Shown here one piece after another: positions 9,472 through 16,270 of a stretch of DNA of 22,865 bases. The DNA comes from UBA11524 sp963642705. GTDB lineage: Bacteria > Bacillota > Clostridia > Christensenellales > Aristaeellaceae. Under the pieces are notes generated by a model, which had not been told where the DNA came from, did no database searches, and was given only the letters and a program-made list of their open reading frames with translations. The DNA lies in NCBI GenBank assembly GCA_963642705.1, contig CAVIHU010000032.1:1-22865 (forward strand). The letters are read 5' to 3'. A program made the position numbers and the translations under genes. Within the stretch, counting starts at the first letter, position 1; each line of letters begins with the position of its first letter.

Positions 9472-10851
9472 TTATTCCACCATCAAGGCCACCACCGCAG
9501 GGACGATGACCTCGCGGAAGCGCAAATCACTCCGCTCCGCCACGACACCGGGTGTAATGCACCGGTCGATCTTCGCAAATTCAGGAACATTGACCGTCTG
9601 TGAGGACACCGACGTCAGCGTGTGCAGCTCACTCTGGAACGCATCGCCGTGTGCAGGGCGGATGACCCGCAGTCCCAGCCGCTTCATGGCGTATTCCAGC
9701 CGTGTGAGCTGCCCCATGACCGCCGCGCGCAGGTCGAGCAGCGGCTTTGCCTGCTCCGTTGACATATCCGGCGTCATCAGCCTCGCAATGGCATCATCGA
9801 GCGCGTCCGACAGCGACGTCGCCATGCCGACATAGCACTGCCCCAGCATCCTCGTGTCCGCCTGATACAGCGCTGCCTGCCACTGCTGCATGCGTGCGTT
9901 CTGCTCCTCCTGCATTTTCGCGATTTCCGTGCGGATCTTGTCGTACTGTGCGCCCGCATCCTCAAAGAGCTCCGATGCCCAGCGTGCCTCATCCTCCATG
10001 CGGATGCGCGCCGCCTTCTGCTGCTCGCCGAACGCCTCCTGAAATTTCGCGCGTCCCGCCTGCTGCAGCTGCTCCTCCTGCGTGCGCATCTCCGCCTCGA
10101 ACCGGCTCATCAGCTGCTGCTTAATCGGCTCAAGTTCCTTTTCCGCCTGACCGTTGCGGATGCGCTCGACCTGCCGCTTCGCTTCCTCCACCTGCTCCGC
10201 CGCGTGCTTGAGCGATTCATCCTGCAGGCGCATTGCCGTCCGGCAATCCTCCAAACGCCGCTTCAGCACCTCTTCCTCCGGCGCCGCCGTCCGTGCATCG
10301 CGCCGCGCCTCATACAGCAGCCGGCTGACCGACCGCAGCACGCGCACACGCGTCTTGAACGGCGTCCTCACGGGCAGCTCCGGGTCTGACGCATACGATG
10401 CAATCATCTCCCATGTCATCGGCTCCTGATTCGCGGTGAACACGTTCGGCACGGCGTTTGACGGGTCCGTCATCGGCGCGTCAAGCACAATCATCTGATA
10501 GCACTGCGTCACGACGCTATAGAGCAGCATCGAGCAGCTGCCGTTCGGGTTGCGCGTCAGCTGGTCATCGAGCTGACTGAGCAGCATCGACACGCCCAAA
10601 TCCGACAGCTCCGTATACATCCGCGACAGCAGCCGCTGATAATATTCCCGCCGATTTCTGCGGTTTCCGCCGGCAAGCTGCTCCGCCGCATCCTGCTGGA
10701 ACAGCGCCAGCGCGGACGTTGTTTCATGACGGCTTTCATAATCCTCCTGTGCCGCCTGTCCCTGCTCTTCTCTGCTTCTGCGCTGGTCGTCCGCCTCCTG
10801 ACGGGCGTCCTCCTGCTGCCGGTCAACCGTGCGCTGTTCCTGTTCAGACAT
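9472..10851 (-). CDS. Coiled-coil protein with GrpE-like C-terminal region
   Basis: This is a 459-residue, highly charged soluble protein. Residues 1-45 are a Gln/Glu/Arg-rich, probably disordered tail, and 46-185 are helical. Residues 190-335 are a long Glu/Gln/Arg/Ala coiled coil. About 340-459 read like GrpE: a helical pair (VGMATSLSDALDDAI), then RLGLRVIRP, GDAFQSELH, and a beta-rich end AKIDRCITPGVV...REVIVPAVVAL, matching the GrpE pattern of GE-FDP-HeAv, then V..GY...dRvlRpA.V. By analogy it could be a nucleotide-exchange partner of an Hsp70-like protein, but no dnaK is in the window. It is much longer than ordinary GrpE (about 200). The frame opens at 10923, but ATG 10851 follows AAGGAG at 7 nt. 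It is the first gene of the run to sbcC. Confidence 0.72.
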   Translation of the reverse strand: MSEQEQRTVDRQQEDARQEADDQRRSREEQGQAAQEDYESRHETTSALALFQQDAAEQLAGGNRRNRREYYQRLLSRMYTELSDLGVSMLLSQLDDQLTRNPNGSCSMLLYSVVTQCYQMIVLDAPMTDPSNAVPNVFTANQEPMTWEMIASYASDPELPVRTPFKTRVRVLRSVSRLLYEARRDARTAAPEEEVLKRRLEDCRTAMRLQDESLKHAAEQVEEAKRQVERIRNGQAEKELEPIKQQLMSRFEAEMRTQEEQLQQAGRAKFQEAFGEQQKAARIRMEDEARWASELFEDAGAQYDKIRTEIAKMQEEQNARMQQWQAALYQADTRMLGQCYVGMATSLSDALDDAIARLMTPDMSTEQAKPLLDLRAAVMGQLTRLEYAMKRLGLRVIRPAHGDAFQSELHTLTSVSSQTVNVPEFAKIDRCITPGVVAERSDLRFREVIVPAVVALMVE

Positions 10852-10913
10852 GCTTTTGCTCCTTCCGCGTCGCCGCGATGCACACTTCTTTTTCTTATCC
10901 TGTATATAGACAC

Positions 10914-10942
10914 AGTATAACATTTCATGGCAGAAAATGCAA
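10914..10942 (-). promoter_or_regulatory. Sigma-A type promoter for the GrpE-like...sbcC operon
   Basis: On the minus strand TTGCAT (10942-10937) and TATACT (10919-10914) are separated by exactly 17 nt. They lie about 60 nt upstream of the ATG at 10851, so transcription would start near 10907. This is the only good promoter seen for the run down to sbcC. I saw no clear internal promoter, although the 120-nt gap at 9352-9471 could hide a weak one. Confidence 0.6.
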
Positions 10943-11061
10943 CCTGCAGCCCATTCCGGATAATAAACAGCAGCAGCTCGGTTGAGCCGCTGCCGTTCGT
11001 TGCCTGTACTGCGCTGAAAGCCTTCCGCAGAATGCGTCCGCTTCTTTATTCAGTGCTCGCG

Positions 11062-11183
11062 GGGCGCGGTTAGGGACAGCTTCATGGGTGACTGCGCCCT
11101 TTTGGTTGGGGCGTTGCCCCAGACCCCACAAGGGCGCTGCCCCTTGACCCCGCAAGGGAGTTCCTCCCTTGACCCATTTTTTT
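11062..11183 (+). repeat. Cassette of successive GC hairpins ending in a T7 tract
   Basis: Four hairpins follow each other. GGGCGCGGT (11062-11070) pairs with ACTGCGCCC (11091-11099) and is followed by TTTT. GGGGC-GTT-GCCCC lies at 11108-11120. AAGGG...CCCTT lies at 11130-11145. CAAGGGAG-TTC-CTCCCTTG is a perfect 8-bp stem at 11153-11171. ACCCA and seven T follow (11177-11183). The last three units have a period of about 23-25 nt, each ending in a GACCC-type spacer. The T-tracts and the G-U pair of the first stem fit plus-strand RNA, although both flanking genes are on the minus strand, where no T-tract follows. It may be an intergenic repeat element with terminator activity against antisense transcription, or a bidirectional boundary. 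The rest of 10943-11061 shows nothing else. Confidence 0.55.
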
Positions 11184-11191
11184 GACCCGTT

Positions 11192-12079
11192 TCAGGCCGA
11201 TTCATGCCGATGCGCGATGCATTCCGCGACGGCAATCGCAATCAGCAGTACCGCCATTGCGCCGTACCCTACATACGCGGGCAAGCCGGACTTATCCAGC
11301 GCAAACTCCACCCCGACAAGTCCTGCCACGCACAGCAGCAGCACCATCAGCGGCGCCCATGCATGCGGGAACGTGCCCTTTTTGCAGCGGCGGCATTCCG
11401 CAATCAGCACAGCGAGCAGCACCACGGCGCACAACACCTGCTGCACGCGAACAAAGCCCCATTTCATGCATTCCGCCAGCAAGCTTTCCATCATAATCTG
11501 CGGCAGCGCGAGATAGAAGGACGTGCGGAGGAACAGCGCGCCCGGGCGACCTTCCCGGCGGGCAAGGAAGGCAAACGCCGATACGATCAGGCATGCGAGG
11601 AACGACAGCATGAACACCGCCGGATAGCTCTCGCCCCATTCATTCGTCAGCGCGAAGGGGAAGAAGGACAGCGATTCGGGCATCTCAAAGCCGGCCGTGC
11701 CGAGCAAATCGAGGTGCTTTTCGGCGAAGCGTGCCACCGCCGCAAGGAGTGCTCCGGCAGGTGCGAACGCATCAAGCGCCTTCAAAACCGGCATTCTGCG
11801 CAGCCGTGCGGACAACGCCACGCCCAGCACCACGCCGACAGCACCGGTCAGGAAGCAGAACGTATCCGCCTGCGTCTTTAAGAAGGCAGAAAAACCCCAG
11901 CGCGGATAAGCATAATGCCACTGCAGGAGAACATAGCCGACCTTTGCGAGCACCGCGCCCAGCAGCACGCCCGGCAGGATCGGCAGCCACTTCATGCCCT
12001 GCCGACGCAGCCGGACATTCATCAGCACCGTACAGAGCGCCGCGCCGCCCCCCATCAGCAGCAGATAAGCCGCGTTCAC
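11192..12079 (-). CDS. Divergent Lgt-fold (prolipoprotein diacylglyceryl transferase-like) membrane protein
   Basis: This is a polytopic membrane protein of about 295 residues with 7-8 hydrophobic segments. The order of features follows Lgt: PGVLLGAVLAKVGYVLL near 36-52 (Lgt: GARLgY), a TGAVGVVLG segment near 78-86 where Lgt has the FHGG loop, ALDAFAP at 101-107 (Lgt: laD.iaP), and Arg117 where Lgt has its catalytic GR.GNF. The HGG His and the NFxNxE signature are absent, so diacylglyceryl transfer is doubtful. An added C-terminal segment carries GVEFALDKS at 256-264, shared with the protein at 15024-16100. The frame opens at ATG 12103, but GTG 12079 forms a GTGA overlap with the upstream stop and is well placed behind GGGGAGG. 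It follows the NAGPA-domain gene. Confidence 0.72.
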   Translation of the reverse strand: MNAAYLLLMGGGAALCTVLMNVRLRRQGMKWLPILPGVLLGAVLAKVGYVLLQWHYAYPRWGFSAFLKTQADTFCFLTGAVGVVLGVALSARLRRMPVLKALDAFAPAGALLAAVARFAEKHLDLLGTAGFEMPESLSFFPFALTNEWGESYPAVFMLSFLACLIVSAFAFLARREGRPGALFLRTSFYLALPQIMMESLLAECMKWGFVRVQQVLCAVVLLAVLIAECRRCKKGTFPHAWAPLMVLLLCVAGLVGVEFALDKSGLPAYVGYGAMAVLLIAIAVAECIAHRHESA

Positions 12080-12993
12080 TCCTCCGCCTCCCCGCCGTTC
12101 CATGCGGATGCGAAATAGATGATGTCAGAGATGGCGCGGGTGTTTTCGTTCTCCACATCATTGATCTTTTCGCCGTTGAAAATCATCATGGTCGAGTCGC
12201 CGCCATCGAGGTTATAGGCGATGTACGCGCCCTCATCCGCGCAGAGCTGTGCGAACCGCTTGAGCGTCATGCCCATGGAGCCGCGTGCCTGCGACGCGCA
12301 GCAGATAGCCATGTATTCCAGCTCGCCAACCTGTGCGATGGCCATGCGCTGACGTGCCTCGTCATACGCCATGCCGTTGCCGATCGGATTGAGCACCGCT
12401 TTTCCTTCCCGAACGAGCACCGGTCCGAAGAAGAAGCTGTTGATGACCTTCTTGCCGTCAACCTCCATCTTCACTTCGTTGCGCGAGGGCTGCAGGACAT
12501 AGTGAAAATCGCCGTTCTCATCGATGAGCAGTACATCACGGTCGCCGCGCAGATGATTCAGGTACTCCGTACCCTGACGGACGATGTAGCCGATGCCCGT
12601 ATAACAGAAGTAATCGCCATCAATGGCGAGAATGGCGTTGACGCGCTCGGCAAGGATGGTCCCCTTGACCGTTCGCGTAGAGTCAAAGCCGCCGGCAGAC
12701 ACCGTTCGCAGCTGCGAGGCGTCGGCAATCTTGATGCGCGCAACCCAGTAATCGCATTCAGCCTTGCGCTTCTGCGTCACCTCCACGCGAATGGTCGGAT
12801 CCTCATAAATCCAGCTGCCATCGCTGACGGTGAAGCCGTCCGGATCCGCCGCCATGCCGGGTGAAAAGTCAATCGGCAGAGTATTCGCCGCTGTTTCCTC
12901 CGCAGGGAGCGGAATTTCCTCCACATTCTCCGCCTTCGCCGCGGAAAGAAGCAGCAGCAGAGCAAGCAGCAGGGTCAGCAATCTTTTCTTCAT
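12076..12993 (-). CDS. Exported phosphodiester glycosidase (NAGPA-domain) protein
   Basis: This 305-residue protein has a signal peptide (MKKR, then a long Leu stretch, AKA|EN near residue 21) followed by a NAGPA-type domain. Family hallmarks are ILAIDGDYF at 121-129 (usual form: a.NgdyF), FFGPVLVREGK near 188-198, NLDGGDSTMM at 261-270 (usual form NLDGGGSS) and the closing RAISDIIYF at 286-294. In bacteria this domain occurs in extracellular proteins linked to sugar phosphodiesters and cell-wall polymers (for example the YoeB/NagPA-like family), and the substrate here is unknown. GAGGAG 8 nt upstream of ATG 12993 supports the start. It lies 31 nt after ppk2 and overlaps the Lgt-like gene, so the three are probably cotranscribed. 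Confidence 0.85.
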   Translation of the reverse strand: MKKRLLTLLLALLLLLSAAKAENVEEIPLPAEETAANTLPIDFSPGMAADPDGFTVSDGSWIYEDPTIRVEVTQKRKAECDYWVARIKIADASQLRTVSAGGFDSTRTVKGTILAERVNAILAIDGDYFCYTGIGYIVRQGTEYLNHLRGDRDVLLIDENGDFHYVLQPSRNEVKMEVDGKKVINSFFFGPVLVREGKAVLNPIGNGMAYDEARQRMAIAQVGELEYMAICCASQARGSMGMTLKRFAQLCADEGAYIAYNLDGGDSTMMIFNGEKINDVENENTRAISDIIYFASAWNGGEAEE

Positions 12994-13024
12994 CTATTCT
13001 TCTCCTCTTCTTCAGTTGTCGGAA

Positions 13025-13897
13025 TCAGTCGCCGCTTTCCAGCTCTGTCAGCATCGCCGGAATTTTCGCAGCCTCCATCGGGTCAAGCGGCGGATAGGCA
13101 GGGTTCATGTCTTCGAGCGTCTTCAGCAGAATTTCGCTCATGAGATACCGCGTGAACCACTTATCGTCCGCCGGCAACACGTACCACGGCGATTCGTCCG
13201 TCGCGGTCGCATTGATAGCATCCTCGAACGCCTCGTTGTACTGCTTCCACAGGCGGCGCTCGCACATGTCATCGACTGACAGCTTCCAGTGCTTGTCCTC
13301 GCGTTCGATGCGATCCAGGAAGCGGCGTTTCTGCTCCTCCCGTCCGACATTCAGGAACACCTTCACCATTCGATAGCCGTTTTCGTACAGGTACTCCTCC
13401 CAATGACGCAGCTGACGGTAGCGCTTCTGATAAAAATTCTCATCCTGCGTCACGTGCGGCGGCATGGCATAGCCCTTTTCCATCTGATGCACACGCGTCA
13501 CGAGAACGTCCTCGTAATGGCTGCGGTTCATCACGCCGATTTTCCCGCGCGGCGGCAGTGCCTTCTCGATGCGCCACAGGTAATCGTGGCTCAGCTCCTC
13601 CTTCGAGGGTGTCTTGAACGCGACGACCTCCAACGCCGCCGGATTCAGCAGCCCGAACACCTTCTTGACGAGGCTGTCCTTGCCGGCCGCATCGCGCGCC
13701 TGAATGGCAATGATGAGTCCCTCCTGTCCCTGCGCGTAGAGCTTCTCCTGCAGCAGGGATGCCTTAAGCAGGTTCTGCGTTGTCTGCGCCTTCAGGGCTT
13801 TTTTATCGAGACCCTCGGGGGCATTGGTTTTTTCATCGCTGACAGAAAGCGGATGGCTGCCGTTATAGCGGTAGTCCTTCAGGGATACGTCCGGCAT
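13025..13897 (-). CDS. ppk2: Polyphosphate kinase 2 family protein
   Basis: PPK2 enzymes transfer phosphate from polyphosphate to nucleotides (or the reverse) in the cytoplasm. The 290-residue protein has the single-domain length and all main motifs: Walker A-like QARDAAGKDS at 66-75, the PSKEELSHDYLWRI stretch at 97-110, NRSHYEDVLV at 124-133, and the lid RRFLDRIEREDKHWKLS at 191-207, followed by WYVLPADDKWF. The short N-terminal lead and motifs fit the one-domain classes, most like class III. The usual GMD before AAGKD reads ARD here, keeping the Asp. ATG 13897 has AAAGGAGG at 8 nt. It heads the ppk2, NAGPA, Lgt-like set. I saw no convincing promoter in 13898-13960. Confidence 0.93.
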   Translation of the reverse strand: MPDVSLKDYRYNGSHPLSVSDEKTNAPEGLDKKALKAQTTQNLLKASLLQEKLYAQGQEGLIIAIQARDAAGKDSLVKKVFGLLNPAALEVVAFKTPSKEELSHDYLWRIEKALPPRGKIGVMNRSHYEDVLVTRVHQMEKGYAMPPHVTQDENFYQKRYRQLRHWEEYLYENGYRMVKVFLNVGREEQKRRFLDRIEREDKHWKLSVDDMCERRLWKQYNEAFEDAINATATDESPWYVLPADDKWFTRYLMSEILLKTLEDMNPAYPPLDPMEAAKIPAMLTELESGD

Positions 13898-13970
13898 GGC
13901 TGGAGCCTCCTTTGTAAAATGAACGGGAAACGCTTTTAATGGATTATTGCTTTCGAGGGCTTTGCGGTCG

Positions 13971-14015
13971 CAGGCTTCGCCTGATTTCTTTGAACCCCTT
14001 CGCAGTGCATTTTCC
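13971..14015 (+). repeat. Hairpin repeat, copy A (stem-TTC-stem, then CCCCTTCGCA block)
   Basis: CAGGC-TTC-GCCTG (13971-13983) is followed by ATTTCTTT and then GAACCCCTTCGCAGTGCA and TTTTCC. The same layout recurs at 21573-21620, where GAACCCCTTCGCA is identical. The hairpin with its T-rich tail would act as a plus-strand terminator, yet it lies upstream of the minus-strand ppk2, so its role here is unclear. Confidence 0.5.
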
Positions 14016-14109
14016 CGAAGTAGGCTTGAAATGAGACTTCTTTATTTAGTTTGCCAGAATTCATCTATGGAAAAGAAAACAAGCGTGCTGCCGAAGGGGT
14101 CAAGGAAAG

Positions 14110-14222
14110 CAGACAAAATGGGAAATCGGACGAAGTGGGAAGGCGGACGAAGTGGGAAGGCGGACGAAGTGGGAACGCGGACGAAGTGGAATACGGACGA
14201 AGTGGAATACGGACGAAGTCCG
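14110..14222. repeat. Tandem array of 16-17 bp units with core CGGACGAAGT
   Basis: Seven adjacent units begin at 14110 (degenerate), 14127, 14144, 14161, 14178, 14194 and 14210. Units 2-4 read CGGACGAAGTGGGAAGG or nearly so (17 bp), units 5-6 CGGACGAAGTGGAATA (16 bp). The last unit is CGGACGAAGTCCG, which folds as CGGAC-GAA-GTCCG directly after the stop of the GNAT gene at 14223. On the minus strand this last unit is CGGACTTCGTCCG, identical to the cysE terminator stem at 21573-21585. The array fills the 3' side of the GNAT gene. Together with copy A it accounts for most of the 325-nt gene-free stretch 13898-14222; 14016-14109 shows nothing I can name. Confidence 0.85.
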
Positions 14223-15020
14223 TTAGATCTGCATCGAAGGGAACACCGTGGTGTGCTCCACCAGCTCCGCGCGGAAGCGCTGCACCAGCCGCACCTGCGG
14301 TTCGCTGTCGCTCATGACGCGCATCGTCAGGTCCGTCGCGCCGATGCTTGCCAGCGCCTGCTTTGTTTGCTGCAGCAGCTTCGTGCCAAGCCCCTTGCGT
14401 TGGAAATTCGGCTCCATGTACAGCCCCATGACCTCCGCGGAGGTGTACTGCCCTGCCGCGACGCACGCGCCGACAAGCGCCGAGTTGTACAGAATGCCCA
14501 GTGCGACAAAATTCTGCTTGTTCATCTGCTGAAGCAGGAATGCGTGATCAAAGTAGCTGAAGCCGGCATTGCGCATCCGCGCGACCAGATCCATCTGCTC
14601 GGCGACGGTGTTGAGCGTCAGCGAGATGCACGCGCTGTTGAACAGCTGCACCGAATCATCGGGGTCATTCAGCCGGACAAGATCCTCCGTATGCTCCATA
14701 TGGAAGCCATTGTGCTCGTAGAACGCCAGCCGGCGCTCGTCATCGACCGCAACGGCGGTATACAGCCGTGCACCGGCGCCGGGCGCCTGATTCCGCATCT
14801 GACGCGCACGCGCCGCCAGAGAACCCAGAAGCCAGTATTCACCTTCCGGCTTGCTGTTCAGGCTGAAATAGATATTCACCGGTCGGGCGGGATAAACGGA
14901 CGGCTGAAACTGATAAATCAAATAGCCCTCGCCGATCCGATTGCCCTGATCATCCTGGACGAAAAACACATCCTCCTTCGGAATGCCCTGATACGCTTCC
15001 GTTGGCTGCGTTACCTGCAT
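14223..15020 (-). CDS. Double-domain GNAT N-acetyltransferase
   Basis: This 265-residue cytoplasmic protein appears to have two GNAT folds in tandem. In the C-terminal one, VMGLYMEPNFQRKGLGTKLL (197-215) is a full acetyl-CoA binding motif A (Q-x-x-G-x-G), followed by LTMRVMSDSEPQVRLVQRFRAE (motif B, neighbouring helix). In the N-terminal one, residues 50-106 end in ERRLAFYEHNGFHME, a clear motif B without a clean R/Q-x-x-G-x-G/A, so this half may have lost acetyl-CoA binding. The substrate is unknown. ATG 15020 starts 3 nt after the Lgt-like stop, with an AAAGGA ribosome binding site inside the upstream gene's end, so the two are translated from one mRNA. The array at 14110-14222 begins at its stop codon. 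Confidence 0.85.
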   Translation of the reverse strand: MQVTQPTEAYQGIPKEDVFFVQDDQGNRIGEGYLIYQFQPSVYPARPVNIYFSLNSKPEGEYWLLGSLAARARQMRNQAPGAGARLYTAVAVDDERRLAFYEHNGFHMEHTEDLVRLNDPDDSVQLFNSACISLTLNTVAEQMDLVARMRNAGFSYFDHAFLLQQMNKQNFVALGILYNSALVGACVAAGQYTSAEVMGLYMEPNFQRKGLGTKLLQQTKQALASIGATDLTMRVMSDSEPQVRLVQRFRAELVEHTTVFPSMQI

Positions 15021-15023
15021 GTT

Positions 15024-16100
15024 TTAATTCCTTTCTTCCTTTTCACATGTTCTGCCGTCATCCATGAGCACGACCGCAAGCATGACCGCGACCGCCGCCA
15101 TCATGATACCATAGAGAATGCCGTTGTTGACGGCGGACTTGTCCAGCGCAAATTCCACCGCGATGCACACGCCTGCGCCAAGCAGCAGCAGCGCACCGCG
15201 AACGATGCAGCGAACCTTCTGCTTTTTGCCGTCACGGCGGATGCAGCGGACGATGCGGCAGGTCAGCACGGCAAGCAGCGTCAGCGCCGCCGCCAGCATG
15301 TTCAGCCGGACGAAGCCGAAGCGAATCAGCTCATCTGCGCGCCACGAGTCAAGCAGAATCTGCATCGCGCTCACGATGCTCAGCCCGACCTCCATCGTCC
15401 TGCCGGACGGCTGAGCCTTCCGGCGCATGAGCATCACCACGATCAGCGCGACGAGCGCCGCAATCGCCTCGTAAGCCCAGACGAGCACAGTCTCTTCCTC
15501 CGTCCGGAACGGCAGGAACATCAGCCCGATGTCATCCATCAGCTTGCTGAAGCCCTGACCCGTCGCTGCTTCCGCCATGCGCAGCCCGAACAGCGTCAGC
15601 AGTCCACCCGGCGTGACGGCGTCCAGCAGCGGCATGATTTTTTTGCCTCTGACGCGGGCGTAAATCGCAATCGCCGCCATGCCGCCAAGCAGTCCGCCGT
15701 AGAGCGTATATCCGCCCTGCCAGAACTTCCACATGAAATCCGCGCCGCCCAGATCAACCATGATATAGGAATAGCGCGTCGCCATGTACAGCAGCCTCGC
15801 GCCGAGCAGCGCACCCACGCTCCCCCATGCCGCGGCAGGCAGACGATCTGTGCACTTTGTCCGCCGGTCCGGCAGCGCCATCGTCATCAGCAGACCAAGC
15901 AATGCGCTGATAGCGGCAATCAGCCCGTATTTCGTCAGATAGAACAGCTCCGGCTCATAAGCGAGCTCCTCCGAGCCATTCAGCGGCTGAACCAGATCAA
16001 CAGCCTTCGCGCACGGTGACGGAACGAACAGCAGCACCGCTGCCGGAACAAGAATCAGCAGCAGCACCCATAAAACGATGGTTTTTGTCGATATTTTCAT
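15024..16100 (-). CDS. Divergent Lgt-fold membrane protein, paralogue of 11192-12079
   Basis: This 358-residue polytopic membrane protein has an N-terminal signal-anchor-like segment (8-27). Lgt-like features in order: GSVGALLGARLLYMATRY at 93-110, WQGGYTLYGGLLGG at 127-140 (Lgt: W.GGlsFHGGliGg, His replaced by Tyr134), PLLDAVTPGG at 157-166, and Arg174 in GLRMAEAATGQGF (Lgt: GRiGNFiNgE). The catalytic His and the Asn/Glu of the signature are changed. The region from 262 (FGFVRLNMLAAALTLLAVL) and the end VEFALDKS at 315-322 match the protein at 11192-12079 (WGFVRVQQVLCAVVLLAVL, VEFALDKS). Lgt ancestry is clear, activity is not. ATG 16100 follows AAGGAG at 11 nt, with a strong promoter upstream. 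GNAT follows in the operon. Confidence 0.78.
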   Translation of the reverse strand: MKISTKTIVLWVLLLILVPAAVLLFVPSPCAKAVDLVQPLNGSEELAYEPELFYLTKYGLIAAISALLGLLMTMALPDRRTKCTDRLPAAAWGSVGALLGARLLYMATRYSYIMVDLGGADFMWKFWQGGYTLYGGLLGGMAAIAIYARVRGKKIMPLLDAVTPGGLLTLFGLRMAEAATGQGFSKLMDDIGLMFLPFRTEEETVLVWAYEAIAALVALIVVMLMRRKAQPSGRTMEVGLSIVSAMQILLDSWRADELIRFGFVRLNMLAAALTLLAVLTCRIVRCIRRDGKKQKVRCIVRGALLLLGAGVCIAVEFALDKSAVNNGILYGIMMAAVAVMLAVVLMDDGRTCEKEERN

Positions 16101-16186
16101 GCGTTGATATTCTCCTTATGGGCATAAAAGGCAAGAGCTTGCGTTTCTTGATCGTGCAGAGCCGAAAAGGGCACTCTGCATGGGTT

Positions 16187-16215
16187 ATTATACCTGTTTT
16201 TTTTCCTGTTGACAA
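16187..16215 (-). promoter_or_regulatory. Sigma-A type promoter for the Lgt-like/GNAT operon
   Basis: On the minus strand TTGTCA (16215-16210) and TATAAT (16192-16187) are separated by exactly 17 nt, with an A8 run in the spacer. Transcription would start near 16180, leaving a leader of about 80 nt before ATG 16100. It is the strongest promoter seen on the minus strand. Confidence 0.8.
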
Positions 16216-16270
16216 GGTTTTGAAAGGAATCTTTCAAGCCACAGAAAGTAAAAAATATCGCAGGGCATAA

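Noticed and set aside
14068..14222. Basic peptide encoded across the tandem array (MEKKTSVLPKG...)
   Set aside because: No ribosome binding site, the repeat unit length is not a multiple of three, and the frame runs on antisense into the GNAT gene.
14110..14222. CRISPR array
   Set aside because: Units are 16-17 bp and directly adjacent without spacers, and no cas genes are present.
13947..16019. 690-codon plus-strand open frame (and similar ones at 17050-18729, 18689-20557, 11731-12864 and 4478-5515)
   Set aside because: They lie opposite well-supported minus-strand genes, have Arg/His/Gln-rich composition without domains, lack ribosome binding sites, and arise from GC-rich third positions on the real strand. 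The 690-codon one also runs through a 16-17 bp tandem repeat and an intergenic gap.
15024..16100. Functional lgt
   Set aside because: The fold order matches but the catalytic His of the HGG loop is Tyr and the NFxNxE residues are missing, so I do not assign the lgt symbol.
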